From Blastocatellia bacterium (GTDB lineage: Bacteria; Acidobacteriota; Blastocatellia; HR10; J050), in the NCBI GenBank assembly GCA_026985075.1, contig JALSQX010000020.1, positions 1-64,000 of the forward strand: DNA of 64,000 nucleotides, written 5' to 3'. Position 1 is the stretch's first letter. Every line of letters begins with the position of its first letter. The notes beneath the pieces are model-generated. The model was given only the letters and a program-made list of their open reading frames with translations. It was not told the origin of the DNA and did no database searches. Of this stretch, positions 1-8,889 are shown one piece after another. A program made the translations under genes and the position numbers.

Positions 1-441
1 TGGTTTGAGGGGCAAAGGATCTTCAAGCCCGGTCAGGAGGTGACCTTTCCGCCGATTCCTCCGCCCGACGATTCCAGCGTGAGGTTCGAGTATCTGGACG
101 TCACCGTCACCGGCGTGGTGTTCGCTGATGGGACGACCTGGGGAGCGTCGGGCGAATCGTTGCGGCGGCGGGTGCTGGCCAGATTGGGAGCGCTCTGCAC
201 CAGGTTGATCGAGGTGTTGAAGGTCATTCAGGACGATCCGCCGGAAGAGATCGAGCGCATGCTGCAGGGTCCCGGTCCCCTGATCCAGGGGCAGGAGCAG
301 GGGCATCTGGTGCAGCGCATTCTTCGCGGAGAGCTGTTGGACAGCGAGGGGAGGATTCATCCTGATGCGGTGGAGAGGCTGAGGCGGGTGATTGGGCGGC
401 TGGAAGACCTGATCGATGGCGGGAAGATCTCGGCGAACTAG
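1..441 (+). CDS. Hypothetical protein, C-terminal part (5' end outside window)
   Basis: The reading frame is open from the first base of the window and ends at TAG 439-441, so the true start lies upstream; the GTG at 40 is only an internal candidate. The visible 146 residues begin WFEGQRIFKPGQEV, followed by a Pro-rich turn, a beta-rich segment with the motif VVFADGTTWG, and a largely helical, charged tail. I do not recognise a named family. The FADGTTWG segment followed by an Arg-rich helix resembles the second half of the secreted protein at 2983-3726 (WVQFVGGSEYG), so the two may be distant paralogues. Function unknown. Confidence 0.6.
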   Translation, partial: WFEGQRIFKPGQEVTFPPIPPPDDSSVRFEYLDVTVTGVVFADGTTWGASGESLRRRVLARLGALCTRLIEVLKVIQDDPPEEIERMLQGPGPLIQGQEQGHLVQRILRGELLDSEGRIHPDAVERLRRVIGRLEDLIDGGKISAN

Positions 442-585
442 ATAACGAGCGGTGAGGGTGAGGAGGGTGGGCGCTGAACGGGGGCTCGTCCCCTCATCAC
501 GGTGTGTTCATCAGAATCAGAAAGGTTGTGGAGCGGTGGTGTGCCCTTCCGCCATCTTTATGCCCTGCTTCCATAGGAGGTCGTC

Positions 586-837
586 ATGGAAAACTTGCTC
601 CCCATTTTCGTGATGCTCGCGTTTTTTGTGCTCAGCTTCTGGGGCAAGCGGTGGAGCGAGACAGTATTCGGCGTTGTGTTGTCTTCTGGCGTCATGCTCT
701 TCTTTTTGATCATGGCCTTTGTAGATCGCGCCCACCTGTATCCTGATCTCTTTTTTGCTTTTCTTGCGGGTGCCTGGGCGTGGCGAAGTATGCGGTCATC
801 CGGGTTGCTCAGGAAGTTCCTTGAAAATAGGAAGTAA
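586..837 (+). CDS. Small integral membrane protein, unknown function
   Basis: An 83-residue protein that starts with ATG after a clear AGGAGGT ribosome-binding site. Nearly the whole chain is hydrophobic: residues 4-20, about 26-44 and about 52-66 can form three membrane helices, and the tail is basic (RKFLENRK), favouring a cytoplasmic C-terminus. No catalytic motif is visible. It is followed after 42 bases by another small membrane protein on the same strand, so the two may be expressed together. No family recognised. Confidence 0.6.
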   Translation: MENLLPIFVMLAFFVLSFWGKRWSETVFGVVLSSGVMLFFLIMAFVDRAHLYPDLFFAFLAGAWAWRSMRSSGLLRKFLENRK

Positions 838-879
838 ACAGAACTCACCTGAAATGCAAGTTATGGAGAAGGAGAGAGC

Positions 880-1149
880 ATGAATGCCTTTCCTCTGAGA
901 AAAGTAGCGATAGTCGCTCTCGCTGGCGCTCTCGGTGCCTTGGCGATGGGACTTTCACGTAAGGTGATGCCCAATCTATACGCTGAGGGCATTGGAATGT
1001 TCGCTCTCTTTATGGGCGTATTTCCTCTGAACAAGCAGTGGGCCGAAAGTACTGGCAGAAGCTATAGATTAGGAAGGCATATCGTGGCGAGTTGTGTAGC
1101 AGGAATCGTCGCCATTGGCGTGGGTTTTCTTCTCGACAAGGTACTCTAG
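880..1149 (+). CDS. Small membrane protein, unknown function
   Basis: An 89-residue protein with a good ribosome-binding site (GGAGAAGGAGAG just before ATG). Hydrophobic stretches at about residues 8-24, 36-50 and 70-86 suggest three membrane helices separated by a polar loop (NKQWAESTGRSYRLGRH). It follows the similar-sized membrane protein at 586-837. The stop is TAG 1147-1149, and the same frame continues into an AraC-type helix-turn-helix remnant, probably by chance of insertion. Function unknown. Confidence 0.6.
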   Translation: MNAFPLRKVAIVALAGALGALAMGLSRKVMPNLYAEGIGMFALFMGVFPLNKQWAESTGRSYRLGRHIVASCVAGIVAIGVGFLLDKVL

Positions 1150-1350
1150 GGCCGAGCCGAAGCCAAGGCGCTCGTCTACATAGCGGATCACGTTCAAGAA
1201 GACATGATGGACCGTCAGCTCTCCATAACCGACGTGTGTTTCCGGAGTGGATTCACCAATCTCCGCTCGTTCGAGCGCACGTTCAAACGGTGGACGGGCT
1301 GCACGCCGAAGCAGTACCGAATGAAGCTATGGCAGCAACGGAAAAGATGA
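1150..1350 (+). pseudogene. AraC-family DNA-binding domain remnant
   Basis: Frame 1150-1350 reads through a 66-residue segment that closely matches the C-terminal half of an AraC/XylS DNA-binding domain: a helix-turn-helix with LSITDVCFRSGFTNLRSFER followed by FKRWTGCTPKQYR and a short basic tail before TGA 1348-1350. This is the usual end of such regulators, but the first helix-turn-helix and the whole sensor domain are absent; the frame is closed upstream by the TAG of the preceding membrane protein. An ATG pair at 1204 could give a 48-residue peptide, but no good ribosome-binding site precedes it. I interpret it as the decayed 3' end of a regulator gene. Confidence 0.65.
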
Positions 1351-1480
1351 AGGAATCGCTTGGCGATGATCGCCATTGTCGTCCATATGATCGTTTCCGT
1401 CGCCAAGATGAGCGAAAGAGTCGAGACGAAGAGAGCGAATCGGGGGTAAACTGGTGGTGATAAATCGATGGAAGGGGAGG

Positions 1481-1741
1481 ATGAGCGATATGGCTCTCGC
1501 ACGTCGACTGGGGATTCAAATAGTCCTGCTTCTCTTCTTCACCCTTTTCGCCGCACCAATGAACGGCTCGTCAGCGGTTTCCAATATTCTCCTTCAACTC
1601 GGGGGCGGTGTTGTTGGTGATTGTTATCACTCAGAGGTGTACGCCCGCGACTGCCTGGGGAATACATGCCTCGTGTTGGAGTCCATCTGCGTATCTGATG
1701 ATGGAGCCACGGCCACGATTACGTTTGCCGGATGCGGATAG
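1481..1741 (+). CDS. Small secreted cysteine-containing protein
   Basis: An 86-residue product. The ATG at 1481 is preferred over 1454 because it directly follows the purine-rich GGAAGGGGAGG and gives a normal signal peptide: basic start (MSDMALARRLG), hydrophobic core (IQIVLLLFFTLFAA) and a probable cleavage near NGSSA. The mature part is short, contains five cysteines (DCYH, RDCLGNTC, SICV, GCG) and many small residues. It looks like an exported structural or binding peptide; no family recognised. Confidence 0.45.
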   Translation: MSDMALARRLGIQIVLLLFFTLFAAPMNGSSAVSNILLQLGGGVVGDCYHSEVYARDCLGNTCLVLESICVSDDGATATITFAGCG

Positions 1742-1839
1742 AGAGACATTCTATATTTGTTAAGCAATGAGCCATATGACTCTCACATCGAACGGCGGAT
1801 TTCATGGCTTTTCCATCAATGGCTTGGGGAGAGGTGACT

Positions 1840-2742
1840 ATGAGAAAGCCGATGACATCATGTGAAACCATCGCTCTTCTTTTCTCGATGGCGGTGGTTT
1901 TGTCCGTTTCGGCATTGGCACAGACTCGAACAATCACGTTCGACGTCACTCCCCTGACCAAGCGCTTCGCTCTAGAGGAGCAACGTCCACTCACAGTGAG
2001 GATCACTCATCTTGGACCGATGGGGGTGGTCGCCGTCGAAGCCTCATCTGATCCCCAGGTTGAGATGAAGGCGATAGCCATCGTCTATAAGGAACCGAGC
2101 GAAGAATCTGAGTTCCTCGTTGACTCTCTGAAGAAGATCCAAAAAATGGTCCCTCTTTCAGAAAAGAGTATCCGGATGAGCGATGACACAGTGACGATCG
2201 ATTGTGATGGCGAGGCCAATAGGAGAGCGGTGGTCTATTTGCGGGTGCCCGCGGGAACCCGGTTATCGCTGTACGTCAACGACCGGCTCATTCGCCAGGG
2301 TCCATTCTTCAAGAATATCACCGTTCAACACGGGAAGGCGATGTTGACCAGTGACAGTCACTTATTTCAACGCGCGATCATGCGGGCGACGGGTTTCCCC
2401 ATGGGGCACCCTGATACCATCCAGTATATCCCCGATCTGGACATGTACAGCGTTCCATGGGCAGCGCTTGAGGATTTGGCCATTGAGACTGTGATGCCGG
2501 AGCCGAGTATGAGTTCGGGAAAGAAGCGGACGGCTCTGGTGAGGCTTTTCGTGAATCGGGATGGACTTGTTACGGATGTGGAGTATGCATCTGGAGATCA
2601 TGAGCTGGCTGCGGTGGCCATGGGTGCGTTGAGATCCTGGCGTTTTCAACCGTTCGCGGTGAACGACCGATCCGTGTCAGTGACCAGCATTGTCGGCGTG
2701 GTGTTCGAGGATGGTCAAATACGGTTCTCGGACGGGAAGTAG
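1840..2742 (+). CDS. Exported protein with TonB C-terminal-like domain
   Basis: A 300-residue protein. ATG 1840 follows GAGAGGTGACT and gives a signal or anchor segment (LLFSMAVVLSVSALAQT). The central part is beta-rich and unrecognised. Residues about 230-295 match the TonB C-terminal fold: VRLFVNRDGLVTDVEYASG, then a helix ending in ALRSWRFQPF and a last strand (IVGVVFE). Proteins of this kind occur in Acidobacteriota either as TonB-like energy transducers or as periplasmic proteins that borrowed the domain. There is no Pro/Lys-rich spacer typical of a true TonB, so I infer a periplasmic protein rather than an active transducer. A TonB-dependent receptor is encoded at 20504-22906. Confidence 0.65.
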   Translation: MRKPMTSCETIALLFSMAVVLSVSALAQTRTITFDVTPLTKRFALEEQRPLTVRITHLGPMGVVAVEASSDPQVEMKAIAIVYKEPSEESEFLVDSLKKIQKMVPLSEKSIRMSDDTVTIDCDGEANRRAVVYLRVPAGTRLSLYVNDRLIRQGPFFKNITVQHGKAMLTSDSHLFQRAIMRATGFPMGHPDTIQYIPDLDMYSVPWAALEDLAIETVMPEPSMSSGKKRTALVRLFVNRDGLVTDVEYASGDHELAAVAMGALRSWRFQPFAVNDRSVSVTSIVGVVFEDGQIRFSDGK

Positions 2743-2982
2743 GCTGTGTCGCCGATGACTCCATCGCCCCTGTGCACCTGATCTCTCGCGCCTCGCTCGA
2801 CCGTCTCGCGCCCATAGTGAGTTCTGTAGCCAGTCATATCCACTCCTGCGACCGAGTACTGGTTCAAATCCGGCGGTTTTCGTTCGATATGGAGAGCGAC
2901 CGGGTTGGAGAGAGAGAACCCAGACCAACAATGAGTGAGAGCCTAGTGACCAATATTGTTTCCGACATGAGGAGGTTGAGAT

Positions 2983-3726
2983 ATGAACGCTCAATCCACA
3001 TTCATTGGGGGTGTTGTTGTTCTTCTTGTAACCGCGGGAGCCGCCCGCGCTCAACAATCTGAAACGGTGATCGAGATCATCGACCAATCCTCGGCCGAGA
3101 GTCCTCTCAAGCTCTCGGGATCGCTTCGCTGCGTGGAAACCATCCAAGGTCCGGGTCGCGTTCGGACAATCCTCACCGGGAAGCTCGCCTCCACGAACGT
3201 CACCGAGAAGCCCATCCTCGCTTACGTCGTACGCGTCGATGTGACAACGCCCCTTGGCCGATACAGGACGATGAGACAGCAAATCGACTGCGCCTTCGTC
3301 CAGCAATTACTCGATCCCCACCAGACGTGGTATGACGAGATCTCCACCGATTCTACGGAGACCGATGAGATCATCTCTGATCAATCCGTGAAAGCCGCTG
3401 AGATCGCGCCCGCTCAGCCAACAGCTCGCGCCAGGGTGTCATGGGTGCAATTCGTCGGCGGCTCCGAGTATGGTGACCGCCGGGAGGCCCGACCCCTCCT
3501 CGATGCCCGGAACGCTTTACGGGATAAACTGAACCGGCTGATGCGAGCATATGAGCGAAGCGGAGAATCGGCCTTTGCCGAGGAGCTGATGATTGACGAG
3601 CACACCCGTGGAACTCGCCCGTTCGTGAGGAGGCTGCGTCGGATCTATTCAGAACGGGGAATAGAGGCGGCCATTCGTCTCATTCGTCGAGCGTTGCACA
3701 ACGCCAGGGCCAATTTGGGACCATAG
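2983..3726 (+). CDS. Secreted hypothetical protein
   Basis: A 247-residue protein with a strong ribosome-binding site (GAGGAGGTTGAGAT before ATG) and a typical signal peptide (IGGVVVLLVTAGAARA, cleavage before QQSE). The first half is predicted beta-rich; the second carries WVQFVGGSEYG followed by long charged helices rich in Arg and Glu. This second half resembles the partial protein at 1-441, suggesting a small family of exported proteins in this region. No enzymatic motif is visible and no name can be given. Confidence 0.55.
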   Translation: MNAQSTFIGGVVVLLVTAGAARAQQSETVIEIIDQSSAESPLKLSGSLRCVETIQGPGRVRTILTGKLASTNVTEKPILAYVVRVDVTTPLGRYRTMRQQIDCAFVQQLLDPHQTWYDEISTDSTETDEIISDQSVKAAEIAPAQPTARARVSWVQFVGGSEYGDRREARPLLDARNALRDKLNRLMRAYERSGESAFAEELMIDEHTRGTRPFVRRLRRIYSERGIEAAIRLIRRALHNARANLGP

Positions 3727-4659
3727 TCCACGCTGGTGGCCTTGACACGATCACCGGAAAGAGGAGATCGAGCGCAACCGCCGGTTCCCAATCGGCAGAT
3801 GGACCCCCTAGCCGATTAGCATGGGTCGTCAGGTGCCAGTCGCACAGTCGCCAACTCGGGCTCTCAAGAGATTAAGAAGGGGCAGACTCCAGGCCTGTGA
3901 AGCGCAGCTCTGCGGGGTCTTCTGCCCTCACCTGCTCTCTGCCTCGAGTGGGTCAGATCGAGAGGAGTTCCAGACGACGAGGAGCGTCGCTCAGCACCCC
4001 GAGCTTATAGATATTCCACAACCCCAACCACCCGCCTCATTCTTGTAACGGAAGGGCCTCGGCAGGGCGTCTCTGATGAGTCAACCATCTCGCCCAGAAG
4101 ATCGAGCACGTCAGCATACCTTCATCGAGCCGAAAGGCTCTCCTGCTGTCTCAACCTGACGGGCGACCCTTCGAGGGCGACAGGCTTCGACTCCATGCAC
4201 CATCCCCTTCCTCTCGTTCGCCGAGGCACGATCACTGGAACGCGCTCTCTCTGATCTCACGCACTTCACCGGGTCGCCCCCCTGAACCTCACAGCGATAG
4301 CCCGGTCGGCAAATGCCCCAACCTGGCGAATCACGTCGAGAACGCCGGAAGGGGATACCTCGGAAGATGCACATTCCCGTTGCTCGGACCGGCGCCTTGT
4401 GCTACTATGGCGGCATCGAAGATCACAAATGACGAGCCAACGAGGTGGGGTGGTCCGGCGTGGGAGAATGAGGTCAAGGTGCTGGTGATGACCAGACGAG
4501 AATGCGCTGTTCACACTCCCACCCCTCTCGGGTATCGGGCATTCTCGCCGACCCGCAGGATTCGTTTGATTTCGCCATCGAGGCGGGTGAAACAATCCCA
4601 CCCTGTCTCACGTATTCACTCGGTGAACACCGACAAAACTTCTCAAGGAGTGCACGCTT
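3727..4659. other. Gene-poor region of 933 bases
   Basis: No convincing gene was found. The short open frames here (for example 3821-4048 on plus, 4266-4601 on minus) have atypical Arg/Pro/Ser-rich composition, no ribosome-binding site worth noting and no recognisable motif. No tRNA, strong terminator or long repeat was seen. The last part carries the leader of the TolC-type gene, with AAGGAG about 9 bases before its ATG at 4660. It may be a decayed gene region. Confidence 0.4.
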
Positions 4660-6423
4660 ATGAAGAGGATACGACGACTCGGGTCATACACGATGACTCT
4701 CGGTTTGATCATCCTGCTCAGTGCGCCACTGGGTTTCGCCCAGGCGGGCGCGCGTCAACGATTCGTTCAACGCGATCAGTCGGACCAATCTGCGATGCAG
4801 AATCCATCAGAGACCGAAAACCAATCTGCTCAACAAGAAGATCAGCAAGAAGCGCTGTTCGGGCCGGTGCATCCGCTGATGGTCCAACGGGTGGGCATTG
4901 ATCCCAACCAGATTCTCCGTCTCTCGCTCCACGACGCCATCCTCATGGCGTTGGAGAATAACAACGACATCCAGGTCGAGCGCACCAACGTGCAGATCGC
5001 CGACTACAACTTGAAGTCGTTCCGCGGAGCGTACGATTTCTTCGTCGAACCATTCATCCAGTATCGCTCAGACACGCGTCCCGCTCCCAGCCGATTGCAA
5101 CAAGGCGTCGGCGGCATCCCTCTCTCCTCGACCGAGACGCTCGACTATAACATCAGCGTGAGCGAGCAACTGCCCTGGTGGGGGACGACGTGGCGATTCT
5201 CCATCAATAACACCCGAACGCTCACCAACAACGCCTTCGCGGCGGTCAATCCTTTCTACAATGCTGCTATCAGAATCGATGTCACTCAGCCGTTGCTCAG
5301 GAATTTCCGCATCGATCAGACCCGCTCGCAGATCCGCATTCAGAAGAAGGCTATCAACCTCTCTGATAGCCTCTTCCGCCAGCGGGTGATTGACATCATC
5401 ACCCAGGTTCAACGAGCCTATTGGGATCTGGTGTTCGCCATTCGAGCGGTGGAGATTCGACAAGAGGCACTGGAGCTGGCCAAGACGAATCTGGAGAATA
5501 ATCGCAAGAAGGTGGAAGCGGGCACGGTCGCTCCCATTGATCTGGCTCAGTCGGAGGCCCAGGTCGAGCAGGAGCGACAGAACCTGATCACTGCTATCGG
5601 GAACGTGACGGCCATGGAAAACGCCCTCAAGGCATTGATCATTGGCGATCCCAATGCGCCGGAGTGGCGCGCCAATATCGTGCCCACCGAGAGCATCGGT
5701 CACCTGGCCCCGGTCATCGACTATGAGAGCGCCATCCGATTGGCGCTGGCCAATCGACCGGAATTGGAGCAACTCAAGCTGCGCAAGGAACAGAAAGAGA
5801 TCGAGATCAAATACCTCAAGAACCAGACTCTTCCTCAAATTGATCTGGTGGCCAGTTATACGAGTAACGGCCTGAAGGGCTCGGAAGTCATCCTCGACCC
5901 CGATTTGGTCCCTCCCGGATTCGCCGGCGAGACTCCCGCGGGCCTGATCGGTGGTCCTGGAGATGCCCTCCGACAAGCGTTCACCAATGACTTCCGAACG
6001 ATCTCCTTTGGACTGCGCATGAATTTCCCGATTCGGAACCAGACGGCCAGAGCCAATCTGGGACGCGCCCGAGCCGAGCGCCGGAGCCTGGATTTCCAGG
6101 AAAACAAACTCATCCAGCTCATCAGCACCGAGGTGCGTAATGCGCTGCAGAACGTGGAGACGGCGCGACAGAATATCGAGGCCGCCCGCGCCGCTCGCAT
6201 CGCTCGGGAGCGCCAACTGGAAGGAGAACAGAAGAAGTTCGAGGCTGGCCTGTCCACCACCTTCTTCGTGCTGCAATTCCAGAACTTCCTCTCGCAAGCC
6301 CGACTGGCCGAACTCCAGGCACTGGTCAATTACAACAAGGCCATCGCCGACTTGCAGCGCGTGATGTCGACGACACTCTCGGCACACAACGTGGAGATCG
6401 CTCCTCCCATGGGTGGCAAGTGA
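4660..6423 (+). CDS. TolC-family outer-membrane efflux protein
   Basis: A 587-residue outer-membrane channel protein of the OEP/TolC family, expected to form a trimeric export duct for tripartite efflux or type I secretion. It has a signal peptide (TMTLGLIILLSAPLGFAQA), a Gln-rich linker, and the paired helical repeats of the family: the first begins near residue 85 (LRLSLHDAILMALENNNDIQ) and the second near 355 (DYESAIRLALANRPELEQLK). Family signatures such as an AxxDLAQSEAQVEQ helix and a closing YNKAIADLQRVMST helix are present. Length is somewhat above the usual 450-500 because of the N-terminal linker and a loop near 400-450. Two MacB/FtsX-type permeases are encoded 1.2 kb away on the other strand, which fits a shared export role, but no ATPase or adaptor gene is in this window. 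Confidence 0.9.
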   Translation: MKRIRRLGSYTMTLGLIILLSAPLGFAQAGARQRFVQRDQSDQSAMQNPSETENQSAQQEDQQEALFGPVHPLMVQRVGIDPNQILRLSLHDAILMALENNNDIQVERTNVQIADYNLKSFRGAYDFFVEPFIQYRSDTRPAPSRLQQGVGGIPLSSTETLDYNISVSEQLPWWGTTWRFSINNTRTLTNNAFAAVNPFYNAAIRIDVTQPLLRNFRIDQTRSQIRIQKKAINLSDSLFRQRVIDIITQVQRAYWDLVFAIRAVEIRQEALELAKTNLENNRKKVEAGTVAPIDLAQSEAQVEQERQNLITAIGNVTAMENALKALIIGDPNAPEWRANIVPTESIGHLAPVIDYESAIRLALANRPELEQLKLRKEQKEIEIKYLKNQTLPQIDLVASYTSNGLKGSEVILDPDLVPPGFAGETPAGLIGGPGDALRQAFTNDFRTISFGLRMNFPIRNQTARANLGRARAERRSLDFQENKLIQLISTEVRNALQNVETARQNIEAARAARIARERQLEGEQKKFEAGLSTTFFVLQFQNFLSQARLAELQALVNYNKAIADLQRVMSTTLSAHNVEIAPPMGGK

Positions 6424-6458
6424 GACCGAGAGGAAGTCACCGAAAGACCCGAGTGTCC

Positions 6459-6490
6459 AGGCCCGAGATCGCATGCATGATCTCGGGCCT
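6459..6490 (+). terminator. Hairpin downstream of TolC-type gene
   Basis: A perfect 12-base-pair stem (AGGCCCGAGATC with GATCTCGGGCCT) closed by an 8-base loop, 35 bases after the stop of the TolC-type gene. There is no U-rich tail, so it may act as an mRNA-stabilising hairpin or factor-assisted terminator rather than a classical intrinsic terminator. Confidence 0.55.
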
Positions 6491-6713
6491 CTCTCATAGA
6501 GGAACTCGCCGCCGCGGCGGCAGAGAACGAATGGACGCGGATTGGTGACCGCGGGATGGCTATTTCCTCTGCTATCGTCTCCTTCATTCTACCACTCGCG
6601 CGTGTTATCTTCACCGTACCATCCGTCACCGACGTTGTGATGTGTGATTCCCCTTCTGGTCGAGGCTCGGCACATGCGAGCCGAACCGCCCCATCCCGAT
6701 CCAGATGAGCGCG

Positions 6714-6743
6714 TTGACAACCCGTCTGATTCTGGATTAGTCT
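6714..6743 (+). promoter_or_regulatory. Putative promoter of glycosyltransferase gene
   Basis: A perfect -35 TTGACA (6714-6719) is followed after 18 bases by TAGTCT (6738-6743), a weak -10. Transcription would begin near 6750, about 30 bases before the ATG of the glycosyltransferase. The -10 match is poor, so this is a candidate only. Confidence 0.4.
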
Positions 6744-6779
6744 AGTTGGGTTCGATGGTGGGGAGCCCATCAGGGGCGC

Positions 6780-7541
6780 ATGAAAATTTCTGTCACCATT
6801 ATCACGCTCAACGAGGAAGATCGGTTGACCGAGGCCCTCCAGTCGGTCACCTGGGCGGACGAGATCGTCGTCGTCGATGCCGGGAGCACGGACCGCACCG
6901 TGGCCATCGCGCGTCAGTATGCGGATCGTGTGATCATTCATCCCTGGTCGGGTTATGCGGCTCAGAAAAACTTCGCTGACGATCAAGCATCTCACGAATG
7001 GATTCTCAGTCTGGACGCCGACGAGCGCGTCTCGCCGGAACTCAAGCGCTCCATCGAGCGATTGAAACGCGAGGGCCCTCGGTATGATGGCTATCGCATT
7101 GCTCGTCGCGCCTGGTACCTTGGCCGGTGGATCAATCACTCGGGTTGGTATCCCGATTATCAGTTACGGCTCTATCGGCGTGATCGGGCGCGCTGGCAAG
7201 GAGATTACGTGCACGAGTCCGTACGGGTGGACGGCCGGGTGGGAACGCTCACTGGAGACCTCTGGCACTTCACGCGCCGCAACCTGGCCGAACATCACGA
7301 CGTGCTCGGACGCTATACGACTCTGGCCGCCGAGGGCGATTTCGCTCAGGGCAAGCGGGTGGGGTGGTTGAGCTTGCTGGTGAAACCGCCGCTGGCCTTC
7401 CTGCGAAGCTATATCCTCAAACAGGGGTTTCGCGACGGCATTCCCGGTCTCGTCATCGCCGCCTTCGCTGGCTATTACGTCTTTCTCAAGCAAGCCAAGC
7501 TGTGGGAGAAGCACCGGTTTCCCGAAGGCTGGAAGAAGTAA
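6780..7541 (+). CDS. Family 2 glycosyltransferase (LPS core WaaE/KdtX-like)
   Basis: A 253-residue GT-A glycosyltransferase, likely adding a sugar to a lipid-linked or lipopolysaccharide-core acceptor at the inner membrane. The N-terminal strand ISVTIITLNEED, the DAGSTD nucleotide-binding motif (residues 33-38) and the metal-binding DADE (79-82) are all in place. The stretch ARRAWYLGRWINHSGWYPDYQLRLYRR and a later HFTRRNLAEHH are typical of the WaaE/KdtX branch. Near the end a hydrophobic helix (LVIAAFAGYYVFLKQA) may attach it to the membrane. It stands alone between the TolC-type gene and convergent permease genes. Confidence 0.85.
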   Translation: MKISVTIITLNEEDRLTEALQSVTWADEIVVVDAGSTDRTVAIARQYADRVIIHPWSGYAAQKNFADDQASHEWILSLDADERVSPELKRSIERLKREGPRYDGYRIARRAWYLGRWINHSGWYPDYQLRLYRRDRARWQGDYVHESVRVDGRVGTLTGDLWHFTRRNLAEHHDVLGRYTTLAAEGDFAQGKRVGWLSLLVKPPLAFLRSYILKQGFRDGIPGLVIAAFAGYYVFLKQAKLWEKHRFPEGWKK

Positions 7542-7614
7542 AATTCTCCGGCTCTGTGACCCATATTTCCGTGTCCCGCTGAGATTGCGCCGTTCTTCCG
7601 GCCGGACTCACTCG

Positions 7615-8883
7615 TCACTCATATCTCAGCGCTTCGATGGGATCGAGCCGGGCCGCTTTGTTGGCCGGATACAAGCCGAAGAACAGGCCCACGCTCACCG
7701 AGACGGTGAACGCCACTATAATCCAGAACAGGGAGAGGCTGGTCGGCAAGGAAGGAAACATCCAGCGCACGACGAAACTGACTGCTCCCCCCAGTACAAT
7801 CCCCAGCACGCCACCGACGCCCGTCAAAGTGATCGCCTCGATGAGGAATTGCACCAGGATGTCGGCGCGACGGGCGCCCACCGCTTTACGGATGCCGATT
7901 TCGCGCGTTCGCTCGGTGACCGAAACGAGCATGATATTCATCACGCCGATGCCGCCCACCAGCAGCCCGATTGAGGAGATGATGAGCGTCAGCATGACCA
8001 GGGCTCCGGTCAACTGATTCCATAGCTCGGTGTAGATATCCGGCGTGATCGTCTCGAAATTATTCGGCTTATCGGCCGGCACGCCGCGCCGACGCCGCAA
8101 CACATTGATGACTTCATCGCGCGCCTGCTCCAGCAATCGCTGGTCGGCGACCTTCACGCCGATGAACGTCTCCTCGATGTCCGGATACAGCTTGACGAAT
8201 GTGGTTAACGGAATATGAATGAACTGATCGAGGCTCGGCCCGCCAAACAATCCCTTGTCTTCTTTCAACACGCCGATGACCTCGAACTGTTTTCCATTGA
8301 CGTTGATCTTCTTGCCCAGAGGATCGATCTGGGGGAACAAGGCCTCTTTGACGGCGTGGCCGATGACGCAGACCTGACGACGGCGGTTCATGTCCAGCTC
8401 GGAGATGAAGCGACCATCCTCGACGACCAGCAGTTCGACGACCTTCTCGTAGACGGGCTCCACGCCGCGCACGAAGGTACCGCGCATCTCCCGCCCTCGA
8501 TAGCTCACATAGTTGGGCTGGCCGAAGTAGACCGCGCGCGTACGAAACGGCGTGGCATACTGCACCGAAGGACAACCCCGGGCAATGGCATAGGCGTCTT
8601 CAAGGCGGAGATGCTTTCGCTTACGAATCTCCTCCGGAATGTGACCGAAATGCGCTGGCGGGAGTCGGGTGACGAAAAAGACCTGCGACCCCAATCGCTC
8701 CACCAATCCGGCGACGTGCGCATTCAAGCCGTGAATGACGGCGGCCACGGCGACCACGGCCATCACGCCAATGACGACGCCCAGAATGGTGAGGCCCGCC
8801 CGCAGCTTCTGCGACCGAATGGCTTCCAGGGCGATGAATACCGGCTCTTTGATTTGACTGATTGCATTTCCTCTCATCGACAT
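7615..8883 (-). CDS. ABC transporter permease, MacB/FtsX type
   Basis: A 422-residue permease with the MacB layout: an N-terminal membrane helix within [22 protein letters not shown], a large extracytoplasmic domain (about residues 50-280), and three C-terminal FtsX helices ([57 protein letters not shown]). The motif [19 protein letters not shown] and the ending [12 protein letters not shown] are hallmarks of the family. Substrates of such systems include macrolides, lipoproteins or peptides and cannot be deduced. It begins 6 bases after the stop of the paralogous permease gene upstream, so the two are co-transcribed. No ATP-binding subunit is adjacent. Confidence 0.85.
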   Translation of the reverse strand: MSMRGNAISQIKEPVFIALEAIRSQKLRAGLTILGVVIGVMAVVAVAAVIHGLNAHVAGLVERLGSQVFFVTRLPPAHFGHIPEEIRKRKHLRLEDAYAIARGCPSVQYATPFRTRAVYFGQPNYVSYRGREMRGTFVRGVEPVYEKVVELLVVEDGRFISELDMNRRRQVCVIGHAVKEALFPQIDPLGKKINVNGKQFEVIGVLKEDKGLFGGPSLDQFIHIPLTTFVKLYPDIEETFIGVKVADQRLLEQARDEVINVLRRRRGVPADKPNNFETITPDIYTELWNQLTGALVMLTLIISSIGLLVGGIGVMNIMLVSVTERTREIGIRKAVGARRADILVQFLIEAITLTGVGGVLGIVLGGAVSFVVRWMFPSLPTSLSLFWIIVAFTVSVSVGLFFGLYPANKAARLDPIEALRYE

Positions 8884-8889
8884 TGGGCT

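Noticed and set aside
3821-4048. 75-codon open frame in the gene-poor stretch
   Set aside because: No ribosome-binding site, no motif, and atypical composition.
5068-6474. Long minus-strand open frame (468 codons) opposite the TolC-type gene
   Set aside because: It is entirely antisense to a well-supported TolC-family gene and its Leu/Arg-rich translation has no recognisable motif.
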